From Candidatus Aminicenantota bacterium (GTDB lineage: Bacteria > Acidobacteriota > Aminicenantia > Aminicenantales > Aminicenantaceae), in the NCBI GenBank assembly GCA_016783445.1, contig JADHWO010000015.1, forward strand, positions 1 to 45,019: a DNA stretch of 45,019 nt. The letters run 5' to 3'. The first letter of the stretch is position 1. The number at the start of each line of letters is the position of its first letter. A program made the translations under genes and the position numbers. This document shows, one piece after another, positions 8,381 to 16,824 of this stretch. Under the pieces are notes generated by a model, which worked only from the letters and a program-made list of their open reading frames with translations, had not been told where the DNA came from and ran no database searches.

Positions 8381-8803
8381 TCAGGATTTAGATATATTGC
8401 TTAGGGCTTTATCTAATAATGCTATAGAGCTTTTACAATCTTCTGGATAGACCGCCATCCCAATGGACACAACTCCCCAGTTATGTTTCCGGGCAAGCTT
8501 ATTAATCCTCTGTTTAACAGAATCAGCCCCTTCTCTACCTGTTTGAGGAAGTATAATAAAATACCTCCTCCAAAAAGGACCCAGCATCTTGTCATAACCG
8601 CGCAAAAATTTTTCCATTAAATGAAACGAAATGACCTTGCCCGGCATTACTCTGCTTAAACCCCGGGGAACTGAGTGGCTGACCTCTACTGCAAGGACAC
8701 TAAAAAAATAATCAAACCTTTCTGAACGGCTTATTTCCTCCTTGATTATACTAATCTCTATTCCATACTTCTTTTTTTTAATTTTGTTCTCTAATTTGAA
8801 CAT
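8381..8803 (-). CDS. Degenerate GGDEF-domain protein
   Basis: The 140-residue protein aligns by eye with the second half of a GGDEF domain. RRYFIILPQTGREGADSVKQRI matches the strand and helix after GGDEF (compare GGEEFVIILPETNLEGA in the diguanylate cyclase at 29753-30703). VVSIGMAVYPEDCKSSIALLDKAL matches the terminal SxGxAxxP...LLxxAD segment. At the signature position it reads FWRRY instead of GGDEF/GGEEF, so catalysis is very unlikely. There is no other domain. It may be a c-di-GMP or nucleotide receptor, or a structural relic. The ribosome-binding site AAAGG is weak. Neighbours give no clue. Confidence 0.65.
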   Translation of the reverse strand: MFKLENKIKKKKYGIEISIIKEEISRSERFDYFFSVLAVEVSHSVPRGLSRVMPGKVISFHLMEKFLRGYDKMLGPFWRRYFIILPQTGREGADSVKQRINKLARKHNWGVVSIGMAVYPEDCKSSIALLDKALSNISKS

Positions 8804-8862
8804 TAAAGCTGCCTTTATTTTATTCCTCTAATAATAGCGGCTCTTCTCCCTTTTGTATAGGT

Positions 8863-9046
8863 AAAATACACGGAAATGGATGAAGCGACCTTGAGGATTT
8901 AGCCTTTCTGAATCGCTATTTGAGGGAATCCGGCAAAGCCGGACACCGAGTATGTTTGAGCGCAGCGAGTTACGCAGGTGCCGAAAAGAGCGGTGAAGGA
9001 ATGGCGTTAAAAATCTGAAGGGAGCAGAGCCATTTCTGTGTATTTT
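8863..9046. repeat. Palindrome-ended intergenic repeat, copy B (full length)
   Basis: The left arm AAAATACACGGAAATGG (8863-8879) pairs with the right arm CCATTTCTGTGTATTTT (9030-9046) over 17 bp with one G-U. The core is nearly identical to copy A, including ATCCGGCAAAGCCGGAC and GAGTTACGCAGGTGCCG, yet the arms share only the inner ATGG/CCAT with copy A. It lies 45 nt beyond the stop codon of the fused molybdenum hydroxylase subunit. The 78-residue ORF crossing it is probably spurious. Confidence 0.9.
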
Positions 9047-9090
9047 TCTCATATTCCAATCCACGCAAATGGGATAGGAGCTATAATAAC

Positions 9091-11943
9091 TTAAAATTTC
9101 TTCTTCAGGGCTTTCAAGATTTTTTCTGGTGTTATCGGGAGCTCCTTTATCCAGACTCCTGTCGCATTTGCTATCGCATGAGCTACTGCAGCCAGCACAG
9201 GTAAGATCGCTCCCTCTCCAATTTCCTTTGCTCCATAAGGGCCCTCTGGTTCATAGGATTCAACAATTCCACTAAATATCTCAGGTGAGTCTTTAATTGT
9301 CATAAGCAGATAATCATGAAGATTAGGATTGAGGATATTCCCTTTTTCGTCATACAAAACATCTTCCATGATTGTTTCGCCTGCACCCATGACAATAGCT
9401 CCTTTGACCTGCCCATGTACAGCTTGAGGATTGATAGGAGTACCGCAGTCATGGAAGTCGGTGAATTTTTTTATCTTCACCTTCCCTGTTTCTAAATCTA
9501 CGCAACATTCACAGACAGAGCTTCCGTATGAGTAGGCTGGGCTGGTTCCCACAGCAGCTCCCTTGTAATCTCCACCAAGCCCTTCTGGAGGCTTGTACCA
9601 GCCTGTTCCTACCAGCGGTCCCTGGTCATTAAAATATTTTCGCGCTGCCTCTTCCCATGCCATGTTCTTTGATTTATCGCTTTTAAGAAAAATTTGATTC
9701 TCCCTGGCTTCAAGGTCTTGAGGATTACAGTTCCACACCCTGGAAACAGAGGTAAAAAGCTTACCGATGACATCCTTGCTGGCCATAACAACAGCATTTC
9801 CTCCCATCAGGGTTGTTCTGGAAGAATAGGCACCCAAATCAAGAGGGCTGATGTCGGAATCTTCAGTTCTGATACGTACTCTGTAAAGGCTAATACCTAA
9901 AGCTTCAGCGCACATTTGAGAAAGAACAGTGGATGAACCCTGCCCAATTTCTGCTGCCTGAATGAGAAGGACTGCGGCTGTACCGTCTTCGCTTATTTTG
10001 ACAATGGCGTTTGAATGGGGAAACTCAGACTTCTTAACGAATGTCTCGCGTTTTTTCTCAGAGCTTCGCTGAACCTGTCCCCTATAAATAGCATACCCGG
10101 CACCCGATACAAAGCCGCCGCAACCGATCCCTATTCCTTTTCCCGGTTGGAGTTTACCATACTTCTGTTTCCAGCGGGATTTCTTTTTAACTTCGTCTAA
10201 AGTGGCTTTAAACTCACAGCTTCGAACATCTAGATCGTTACAAGTCCGGGTGTTAGGATCCATGGCATTACGGAGGCGGATTTCAATAGGATCAATGCCC
10301 AGATCATCTGCGATCATACTCAGAAGGCTTTCAAATGCAAAACGAGGCTGGGGAGTTCCATGGCCGCGCATTGCACCGCAGGCTGGTTTATTCGTCATAA
10401 TCCTGAAACCTTCGTATAAATAATTTGGAATAAAATAAAGAGTCGGGATCATACTGCCGGCATAATAAGCGGTTATTACTCCAAAAGAAGAATAAGCACC
10501 TCCATCAAGGTAAATCTGGCTTTTAAAAGCAGTTATCCTGCCATCCTTTTTTACGCCCATTTTAAACTTCATGTACTGTTTGTGTCTTCCTCTCCCGTGG
10601 AGAAACATCTCTTTGCGGCTGTAGACCATTTTTACGGGCCTTCCTGTTTTTTTGGAAGCGATAGCCGTGATTAAATCAAGGGGTGTTGTCTCAGCTTTTC
10701 CTCCAAATCCGCCTCCTACAGGAGGACGGATGATGCGGATTTTCCCTAAAGGAATATCAAGCACCCGGGCCACCATGTAATGAACGTAATGCGGAACCTG
10801 TGTAGAAGAATAAAGCACAAGAGTCAAACCGTCATTTTCCCAATAAGCGATTGAAGCATGAGGCTCTATAGGATTCTGATAAACATGATTTCCCACAAAT
10901 TCTTCCTCTCTGATAAAATCAGCCTCAGCAAATCCTTTTTCGACATCGCCAAAATGGTGGTCAACTTTAGTGTTGATATTATTTTTATATTTTTCATGAA
11001 GCCGGGGAGCATCCTTTTTTAACGCCTCAATCGGATTAAAAACAGCTGGAAGTTCTTCGTATTCTACTTGAATTAATCCCAAAGCTCTCTCTGCTGTATC
11101 TTCATCCACAGCAATAACGGCTGCCACTTCGTCTCCAACGTAGCGCACACGGTCCTTGGCCAAAACATGTTCATCATAGCGGGCAGGAGAAACTCCGTAT
11201 GTAATATCCGGCATGTTTTTTCCCGTTAAAATCAATTTAACTCCGGGGAGTGTTTCTGCCTTGCTGGTATCGATCATTTTTATCCGGCCATGAGAGATAG
11301 GAGAATGCAGGATTTTGCCATAGAGCATATTGTTAAAATTATAATCGGCTGTGAATTTGGCATGACCTGTAACCTTAGCAGCTGCATCCACTCGCGGCTG
11401 GCTCTTACCTACAGTCGAAAATTTATTGAGGTCATAAGAGGAAGAAGGTGGCTCTTTTTTGTTCAAATATTTTTTCCAGTTTTTTACAGCTTCAATAATA
11501 TCCGCATAACCTGTACAGCGGCAGAGATTCCCGTCAAGGGCTTCCTTAATCTCTGCTTCTGTTGGGTTTGGATTATCCTTTATCAGAGCTACAACGCTCA
11601 GTATCATCCCGGGCGTACAAAAACCACACTGAACTGCTCCATGATAAATAAAGGCTTGCTGTACAGGATGAAGTTCACCTTGACTTGCTATACCTTCTAT
11701 TGTTGTTATCTCGGTCCCTTCACAGGATGCCGCCAGAAGGAGACAACTGTTTTTTGGCTCCCCGTCAATAATAACTGTGCAAGCACCACACACTCCAAGA
11801 TTACATCCCTTTTTAGTTCCGGTAAGTCTCAGCTTGTCTCTAAGGACATCCAGAAGGGTTTCTCCATCTTTAACAGCAACCGAGTGTTCTTCACCATTCA
11901 CCTTGAGGACAATGAGGCGGTAGCGTTCTTTGTTGTGTTTCAC
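9091..11943 (-). CDS. Xanthine dehydrogenase family protein, fused [2Fe-2S] and molybdopterin subunits
   Basis: The 950-residue protein joins a roughly 160-residue iron-sulfur domain to a roughly 780-residue molybdopterin domain. The iron-sulfur part has the plant-type cluster motif CNLGVCGACTV and the second cluster motifs QCGFCTPGM and GNLCRCTGY. The molybdopterin part begins around residue 180 (VDAAAKVTGHAKFTADY) and shows GGGFGGKAETTP, ACGAMRGHGTPQ and, near the end, GAKEIGEGAI with the conserved catalytic Glu. This domain order resembles the Desulfovibrio aldehyde oxidoreductase (Mop), but a separate FAD subunit gene lies 5 nt upstream, so electrons probably pass to NAD or another acceptor. 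The start is GTG, with AGGAAGG somewhat far upstream. The substrate is unknown; the operon suggests an aromatic or N-heterocyclic acid or its CoA ester. Confidence 0.93.
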   Translation of the reverse strand: MKHNKERYRLIVLKVNGEEHSVAVKDGETLLDVLRDKLRLTGTKKGCNLGVCGACTVIIDGEPKNSCLLLAASCEGTEITTIEGIASQGELHPVQQAFIYHGAVQCGFCTPGMILSVVALIKDNPNPTEAEIKEALDGNLCRCTGYADIIEAVKNWKKYLNKKEPPSSSYDLNKFSTVGKSQPRVDAAAKVTGHAKFTADYNFNNMLYGKILHSPISHGRIKMIDTSKAETLPGVKLILTGKNMPDITYGVSPARYDEHVLAKDRVRYVGDEVAAVIAVDEDTAERALGLIQVEYEELPAVFNPIEALKKDAPRLHEKYKNNINTKVDHHFGDVEKGFAEADFIREEEFVGNHVYQNPIEPHASIAYWENDGLTLVLYSSTQVPHYVHYMVARVLDIPLGKIRIIRPPVGGGFGGKAETTPLDLITAIASKKTGRPVKMVYSRKEMFLHGRGRHKQYMKFKMGVKKDGRITAFKSQIYLDGGAYSSFGVITAYYAGSMIPTLYFIPNYLYEGFRIMTNKPACGAMRGHGTPQPRFAFESLLSMIADDLGIDPIEIRLRNAMDPNTRTCNDLDVRSCEFKATLDEVKKKSRWKQKYGKLQPGKGIGIGCGGFVSGAGYAIYRGQVQRSSEKKRETFVKKSEFPHSNAIVKISEDGTAAVLLIQAAEIGQGSSTVLSQMCAEALGISLYRVRIRTEDSDISPLDLGAYSSRTTLMGGNAVVMASKDVIGKLFTSVSRVWNCNPQDLEARENQIFLKSDKSKNMAWEEAARKYFNDQGPLVGTGWYKPPEGLGGDYKGAAVGTSPAYSYGSSVCECCVDLETGKVKIKKFTDFHDCGTPINPQAVHGQVKGAIVMGAGETIMEDVLYDEKGNILNPNLHDYLLMTIKDSPEIFSGIVESYEPEGPYGAKEIGEGAILPVLAAVAHAIANATGVWIKELPITPEKILKALKKKF

Positions 11944-11948
11944 CGAAT

Positions 11949-12833
11949 TTATTTTTCCTTCCTGTTTTTTCTTTGAGCCCGTTCTAAAGCTTCAGACAAT
12001 GTCCTTCGGGTTAAGACACTGATGAGTTCTTTTCTATACCAGATTGAGCCTCTGATATCCGAGATCGGTTCTCCTTCTTCTTTAGCCAATAAAGCTGCTT
12101 TCTCAAAAGTGCTTTGAGATGGTTCCCTGTTTATAAGAAATTCAGAGGCTCTTAAAGCCATGATAGGAGTGGGAGCAACCGCTCCCAGAACAATCGCTGC
12201 TCTGTTTATTTTTCCGTCTTTAAGTGTAACTCTGGAAGCCACAGAAGCTACAGCAAGAGCATTTGCCTCCCGAAGAGTAAATTTTAGGTATGAAATCCCT
12301 GTGCCTGGCGGAAGTAACGGGATTAGAATAAAGGTCAACAATTCACCAGTTTTACATGCTGTTTCTCTTGGACCTCGAAAGAATTCAGAAAGGGAAACTT
12401 TACGGGAAGATTCTAAGCCTTGAAGTTTAACAGACGCCTCTGCCGCAATCAAAGGTGGAGGCAGGTCTGCAGAGGGCACGGCGCTTGAAATGTTACCGCC
12501 AATAGTAGCAACAGCGCGAATCTGAGTGGATGCCATGGATCTGGCAGCATCGGCAAGGGCTGGGATATATCGATTTATAAGGGAATCAGATAATATATCA
12601 TTTGGTGTTACCAGGGCTCCTAATCGAATTTCTTTGTTTTTTTTCTTTATGCCCTTGAGTTCTTTTATCTCCTGAAGTGATATGATGTCTTTAGCCGCTA
12701 ACAAGCCTTGCTTTATATCAACCAGAAGGTCAGTTCCTCCAGCAAGAAAACAAGCCTCCTTGATTTTTACTGATAGTTCCAAGGCTTCATTTAAAGTCTG
12801 GGGAGTATGAAGCCTTATTTCAGAGAGGTTCAT
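11949..12833 (-). CDS. FAD-binding (CoxM/XdhB-like) subunit of molybdenum hydroxylase
   Basis: The 294-residue protein has the FAD_binding_5 plus CO_deh_flav_C arrangement. AGGTDLLVDIKQGL near residues 31-44 and ATIGGNISSAVPSADLPPPL near residues 108-127 are the two FAD/pyrophosphate contact regions. The C-terminal part has AAIVLGAVAPTP. It passes electrons from the iron-sulfur domain to the final acceptor. No cysteine-rich insertion for an extra 4Fe-4S cluster is present. It lies between the OB-fold protein gene and the fused Fe-S/molybdenum gene with very short gaps. The ribosome-binding site is poor, so translation may be coupled to upstream genes. Confidence 0.92.
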   Translation of the reverse strand: MNLSEIRLHTPQTLNEALELSVKIKEACFLAGGTDLLVDIKQGLLAAKDIISLQEIKELKGIKKKNKEIRLGALVTPNDILSDSLINRYIPALADAARSMASTQIRAVATIGGNISSAVPSADLPPPLIAAEASVKLQGLESSRKVSLSEFFRGPRETACKTGELLTFILIPLLPPGTGISYLKFTLREANALAVASVASRVTLKDGKINRAAIVLGAVAPTPIMALRASEFLINREPSQSTFEKAALLAKEEGEPISDIRGSIWYRKELISVLTRRTLSEALERAQRKNRKEK

Positions 12834-12859
12834 CTATATGTTTCTAAAAACGACGCTTT

Positions 12860-13294
12860 TTAAACCTTATCGAATACAAAGTTCAGCTGCCCGTTTGGCA
12901 GCTTATTGACTACCACCTTCATTTCCATACCCAGTTCAATCTTATCCTCCGGGATGTTACTGGCAATCCTGCCAAAAATCTTATAATCTCCGTAGTCCAG
13001 AAGAGCTATACAGTAAGGCAAATCGTTTTCAAAACCAACAGGAGCATACTTTAATTTGCTGTACGTTAAGAGCTTTCCCTTACCAGAGATTTCGAACCAC
13101 TCTATGTCACTAGAAAAACATTGGTAACAATCGGCCCTTGGCGGAAAAAAAGCCACACCGCAGTCTTTACAGCGGGTGCCCATAACCTTGTCCTTTTCCA
13201 AGAAATCTATAAAGTCATTAACCTTTGTGACTGAGGCAAAACTCACTGTCCCAAATTTTTTAAAACGGTCATCTATTTCTTTTTTCTCGCTCAT
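12860..13294 (-). CDS. Zn-ribbon OB-fold (DUF35) protein, thiolase partner
   Basis: The about 144-residue protein has a rubredoxin-like zinc ribbon, CKDCGVAFFPPRADCYQC. An OB-fold follows (GKGKLLTYSKLKYAPVGFE, PYCIALLDYGDYKIFGRI). DUF35 proteins of this type form complexes with SCP2-type thiolases, for example BbsA with BbsB in anaerobic toluene degradation, and may bind acyl-CoA. The ORF-track start at 13327 adds 11 residues inside the thiolase gene. ATG 13294 is preferred because GGGAGG, which also contains the thiolase stop, lies just upstream. It is probably translationally coupled to the thiolase gene. Confidence 0.9.
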   Translation of the reverse strand: MSEKKEIDDRFKKFGTVSFASVTKVNDFIDFLEKDKVMGTRCKDCGVAFFPPRADCYQCFSSDIEWFEISGKGKLLTYSKLKYAPVGFENDLPYCIALLDYGDYKIFGRIASNIPEDKIELGMEMKVVVNKLPNGQLNFVFDKV

Positions 13295-13298
13295 TTTT

Positions 13299-14465
13299 TT
13301 ACCTCCCAAGAATTGTGACGACTCCATAGAGGCCTACTCCGCCAATGTTATGGACCAACCCAATCTCTGGCTTTTTTACCTGCATCTCTCCAGCCTCGTT
13401 TCTCAGCTCAAGGACAATAGTCCTTATCTGGGACCCACCGGTTGCACCAATTGGATGTCCTTTTGACAGCAAGCCTCCATCTACGTTGACCGGTATACTT
13501 CCCTCTTTGTAAGTTTCCTTACTCCTAATCAGTTCTTTTCCTTCTCCCGGCTTAACAAAACCTAAGTCTTCATAAGCCATTATTTCTGAAACCGTAAAAC
13601 AGTCGTGAACTTCTGCTACATCAATATCTTTCGGAGTCACTCCAGCCATTTTATAAGCCTGTTGGGAGGCGTCCCGGGCTACTGCCAATCCCGTGAATAG
13701 ATCTCTGCCTGTCATGTTAACACTTGCTGATGCAGCACCTAATCCAAGAATCCACACCGGCTTTTTACAAAGAGCCATGGCTTTTTCCTCGTTAGCCACT
13801 ATAATACAGGAACTCCCATCTGCATTGGCACAGCAGTCTCCAACTCGAAGCGGGCTGGAAACCGGGCCGGACATAAAATGGTCCGGATCAGAGAACATTT
13901 CTACTGCCACGGGCTTACGAAATAGGGCCTTTTCATTGATCTGGCCATAAGTAGCAGCCTTCACTCGAATAAGAGCCAGATCGTCAAGAGTGGTCCCGTA
14001 CTTTTCCATATGAGCCCTGGCAAACATGGCGTAATAAGCAGGCATCATCGTGCCAAATGGACTTTCCCACTGGATATCAGCTCCCCGGCCCATCCTTTCC
14101 TGAGACTCTGCTGAGGAAATTTCTGACATCTTTTGAAAACCCACAACTGCTACAATATCATGAAGGCCTGACTTGACCAATGAATAGGCCATTCTCAAAC
14201 CCATACTGGTTGAGGAGCACAAACTCTCTAAATAGCAGGTGGGTTGAGGTATAAGTCCAAAGTATTCTGCAAATACGCCCGATGGTGAACGCTGCTTGTC
14301 ATACTCAGGAGCTGAGCAGATGATAGAAGCATCGATGTCCTTGACAGAAACTTGAGCATCTTGCATAGCTCCCTTAAATCCAACAAATGCTAACTCTCTG
14401 ATCGAACCGGGATATCCCCGGACAAAGGCACTCTGTCCTACACCAATAATAGCTACTTTACCCAT
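13299..14465 (-). CDS. SCP2-type thiolase (acetyl-CoA acetyltransferase-like, BbsB-like)
   Basis: The 388-residue protein shows all thiolase landmarks of the non-specific lipid-transfer/SCP2 type. These are nucleophile region LESLCSSTSMG with Cys83, EVHDCFTVSE, KGHPIGATGGSQ with catalytic His, and the C-terminal NIGGVGLYGVV. It cleaves or condenses 3-oxoacyl-CoA thioesters. Paired with the DUF35 gene immediately downstream and an SDR dehydrogenase upstream, it forms a dehydrogenation plus thiolysis module like BbsCD-BbsAB. That makes beta-oxidation of an aryl or branched side chain plausible. The start is supported by TGGAGGT 7 nt upstream. The exact substrate is not determinable. Confidence 0.9.
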   Translation of the reverse strand: MGKVAIIGVGQSAFVRGYPGSIRELAFVGFKGAMQDAQVSVKDIDASIICSAPEYDKQRSPSGVFAEYFGLIPQPTCYLESLCSSTSMGLRMAYSLVKSGLHDIVAVVGFQKMSEISSAESQERMGRGADIQWESPFGTMMPAYYAMFARAHMEKYGTTLDDLALIRVKAATYGQINEKALFRKPVAVEMFSDPDHFMSGPVSSPLRVGDCCANADGSSCIIVANEEKAMALCKKPVWILGLGAASASVNMTGRDLFTGLAVARDASQQAYKMAGVTPKDIDVAEVHDCFTVSEIMAYEDLGFVKPGEGKELIRSKETYKEGSIPVNVDGGLLSKGHPIGATGGSQIRTIVLELRNEAGEMQVKKPEIGLVHNIGGVGLYGVVTILGR

Positions 14466-14489
14466 AAATTACCTCCATAAATTAAATCA

Positions 14490-15233
14490 CTAAATATACT
14501 GACCTCCATCGACCTTGATCACTTCCCCAGTTATATGCTTGGCTTTCTCACTGCAAAGGAATGAGACCAAATGGGCAATATCCTCAGGCTGTCCAAGGCG
14601 GTTAAAAACTGTCTCTTCAGCAGCCTTTTGTTTAAACTCTTCTGAAAGTTCTTTAAACATATCTGTCAAAATCATTCCCGGGGCTACTGCATTAACATTC
14701 ACGCTGTATTTCCCCAGTTCCTTGGCTACAGTTTTGGTCAAACCAATTGCTCCGGCTTTAGCAGCAGAATAATTCGTCTGGCCGAATTTACCCCTTAGGC
14801 CATTTATAGAAGTGATGTTCACGATCTTTCCAGACTTTTGCTCTCTAAAAGTGGGGGCAACTGCCCTTATGAAATTAAAGGTCCCTTTAAGATCAACATT
14901 AATAACAGCATCCCATTGTTCTTCAGTCATCTTCCAGATAACCCCATCCCAGTTCATTCCAGCATTACTGATCAGAATATCCATATGACCAAATTCATCG
15001 ATAACTTGTTTCACCAGCTTCTGGACTGCACCAAAATCAGATACATCAACTTTATATTCCTGAGTTTTGCGGCCCATGGCTTTTATTTGTTCAACAACCG
15101 CCTTGGCTTCCTTCTCATGCCTGCGGAATGTTAAAGCAACATCTGCTCCGTTCCGGGCTAAATCCAGGGAAATCTCTGTGCCGATGCCCAGGCTGCCGCC
15201 AGTGACAAGGGCAACTTTTCCATCTAAATCCAT
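14490..15233 (-). CDS. Short-chain dehydrogenase/reductase (FabG-like)
   Basis: The 247-residue protein is a classical SDR. The cofactor motif TGGSLGIG is at residues 11-18, NAG near residue 90, and the catalytic Ser/Tyr/Lys in ITSINGLRGKFGQTNYSAAKAG. The C terminus is the standard KHITGEVIKVDGG. It resembles 3-oxoacyl-ACP reductase, but the operon (thiolase, DUF35, molybdenum hydroxylase) suggests a 3-hydroxyacyl-CoA dehydrogenase role. It is the first gene of the operon, with an AGGAGG ribosome-binding site and a good sigma-70-like promoter at 15285-15313. Confidence 0.92.
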   Translation of the reverse strand: MDLDGKVALVTGGSLGIGTEISLDLARNGADVALTFRRHEKEAKAVVEQIKAMGRKTQEYKVDVSDFGAVQKLVKQVIDEFGHMDILISNAGMNWDGVIWKMTEEQWDAVINVDLKGTFNFIRAVAPTFREQKSGKIVNITSINGLRGKFGQTNYSAAKAGAIGLTKTVAKELGKYSVNVNAVAPGMILTDMFKELSEEFKQKAAEETVFNRLGQPEDIAHLVSFLCSEKAKHITGEVIKVDGGQYI

Positions 15234-15284
15234 TTTTTCCTCCTAAATAAAATAATTGGGATCAGGTCTTTATATTAGACATTT

Positions 15285-15313
15285 TCTATAACGCTATTTT
15301 GAGAAAAATGCAA
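15285..15313 (-). promoter_or_regulatory. Candidate sigma-70 promoter of the SDR-thiolase-molybdenum hydroxylase operon
   Basis: On the minus strand TTGCAT (15313-15308) and TATAGA (15290-15285) are separated by 17 nt, about 50 nt upstream of the SDR start codon. This is the best match in the 261-nt gap. Confidence 0.5.
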
Positions 15314-15494
15314 ACTATACTTCCCAATTTATGAAATATAATTTCCTGTTTTTAATTCTTAAGAGAAATTCTAAAAGACTATTAAATTATAGTCAAAAAT
15401 ACTAAACAAGCTGTTAAATGTTAAATATTGATACTTCAGGCTTATTTTCGTAAAACAATTTGTGTGATATTTATAGTTAGAACTGAGGCTTTAA

Positions 15495-16709
15495 CTAAAG
15501 ATACCATGGTTCATTTTTTTGAGACTGGAAGATAAGAAGCCTGGGGATTGGAAAATTTATTGCATTCCTGTGTGATAATTCCATTCTCTCTGTTACTATT
15601 TTCATAACCTCGCGTATTCCTATTTTGTTCATAATGGCAAAAGGGCCTTCTTTCCAGAGAAATGCATTCTGACACAACTTGTCTACTTCTTCCATCTTTA
15701 TAATCCCTGCCTCAACAACTTCCGCTGCAGTCATGAATCCAACTGCTAAAAATCTGTTCTTGAGCACGTCAACGAGCATAAAATCTTTAGCTTCTTTCTT
15801 AGCCTCCTGCTCCAGAATCCATTTTACGCTGGATTTATCCTCAGCTTTTACGTACTCTTCCATTATTTTATTATAGCTATCCGGAGGAGTGAAAAAATTA
15901 CCATACACCTCATAAAGAGGATCATCAGGATCAGATGAATCCGAAAAAGAATACATTGTGTTTATCCCGAGGGGGATTCCTGTTATATCCATTAATCCCA
16001 GAAAACCCACAGGCATGTTAAAAGCCTTTTTGCCCGCAGCTTCAATACTTGGAATATCAAAACCTTCATCGACCAATCTAGCCGCTTCCAGCAATAGAGA
16101 GACAAAAATTACATCAGCCGCTCCTCCCTTGCGGCTGCTGAGGATGGGGGTTGCTATTTTTTTTGCCAGTTTCATGTATCTCGCTGCAGTTTGAATGCTT
16201 TCTGGAGAGGAGCTCTCTGTGCCCGCATATTCTGCCGCACAGTTCTTGTGTGGGGGGTAAAAATAATGCATCCAAACAACCTTATCCGGCCTTTTGGTTT
16301 CTCGAGCCAGTATGTTTATATCCAGAGATGACGAATTTGATGCAAGAACAACATTGGATGCACATAACTTATCCAGCTTTTTGAAAATCTGTTTTTTAAT
16401 TTCAATATCCTCTGTGGCAGTTTCTAAAACAAGCTTGAGATTTTTTCCCTGGCAGGCTTCTTCATAACTTGTAGTAGCCAGAATTCGTGCTTTAATATCC
16501 TGGATCTGAGAGTCAGAGAATATTTCTCTCTGCAGGGCAATCTCCAGTTCTCTGTTTATGGTATCAAAAGCAGACTTGAGGATTTTTTCGCTTATATCTA
16601 TAAAACCAACATTAAAGCCTCTCTGGGCATAGGCCTGAGTGAGACTTGCTCCCATTGTTCCTGCACCAACAACCAGAATCTCCACATCATTCCATGTTAT
16701 ATTTTTCAT
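15495..16709 (-). CDS. Long 3-hydroxyacyl-CoA dehydrogenase; candidate 3-hydroxypimeloyl-CoA dehydrogenase
   Basis: The 404-residue protein has the 3HCDH_N Rossmann motif VVGAGTMGASLTQAYA near residues 13-28. ASNSSSLDI and the catalytic-His region VVWMHYFYPPHK follow, then a 3HCDH C-terminal domain (GKKAFNMPVGFLGLMDITG) and about 100 extra C-terminal residues beyond a usual 280-residue enzyme. The extra part (DVLKNRFLAVGFMTAAEVV) resembles a second, partial C-terminal domain. It lies directly downstream of bamA on the same strand, 115 nt apart. BamA yields 3-hydroxypimelyl-CoA, so oxidation of that product is the natural guess; this is inference. The ribosome-binding site is weak. Two REP-like hairpins occupy the gap to bamA. 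Confidence 0.85.
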   Translation of the reverse strand: MKNITWNDVEILVVGAGTMGASLTQAYAQRGFNVGFIDISEKILKSAFDTINRELEIALQREIFSDSQIQDIKARILATTSYEEACQGKNLKLVLETATEDIEIKKQIFKKLDKLCASNVVLASNSSSLDINILARETKRPDKVVWMHYFYPPHKNCAAEYAGTESSSPESIQTAARYMKLAKKIATPILSSRKGGAADVIFVSLLLEAARLVDEGFDIPSIEAAGKKAFNMPVGFLGLMDITGIPLGINTMYSFSDSSDPDDPLYEVYGNFFTPPDSYNKIMEEYVKAEDKSSVKWILEQEAKKEAKDFMLVDVLKNRFLAVGFMTAAEVVEAGIIKMEEVDKLCQNAFLWKEGPFAIMNKIGIREVMKIVTERMELSHRNAINFPIPRLLIFQSQKNEPWYL

Positions 16710-16753
16710 GCTTTTTTACCCGGGTATTCTTTTTTTTCTATCTTATACATATT

Positions 16754-16819
16754 GTGGGTTTGATGAATCAAGCCCCTACATAAATAAAAACGTTGGGTTT
16801 GATGAATCATATCCCTGCA
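16754..16819. repeat. Two REP-like hairpins in the bamA-dehydrogenase gap
   Basis: GTGGGTTTGATGAATCAAGCCCCTACA (16754-16780) and TGGGTTTGATGAATCATATCCCTG (about 16794-16818) are two tandem copies, in the same orientation, of a hairpin family of the form GGGYTTGAT-GA-ATCAARCCC. The first is a near-perfect stem. They could stabilise or attenuate the bamA transcript end. Confidence 0.8.
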
Positions 16820-16824
16820 GATTA

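Noticed and set aside
8828-9064. 78-residue minus-strand ORF over repeat copy B
   Set aside because: Same reason: it lies inside the repeat and its ends diverge from the companion ORF exactly where the repeat ends.
11290-11976. 228-residue plus-strand ORF
   Set aside because: It is antisense to the fused molybdenum hydroxylase gene, whose motifs are unambiguous; the translation has no recognisable domain.
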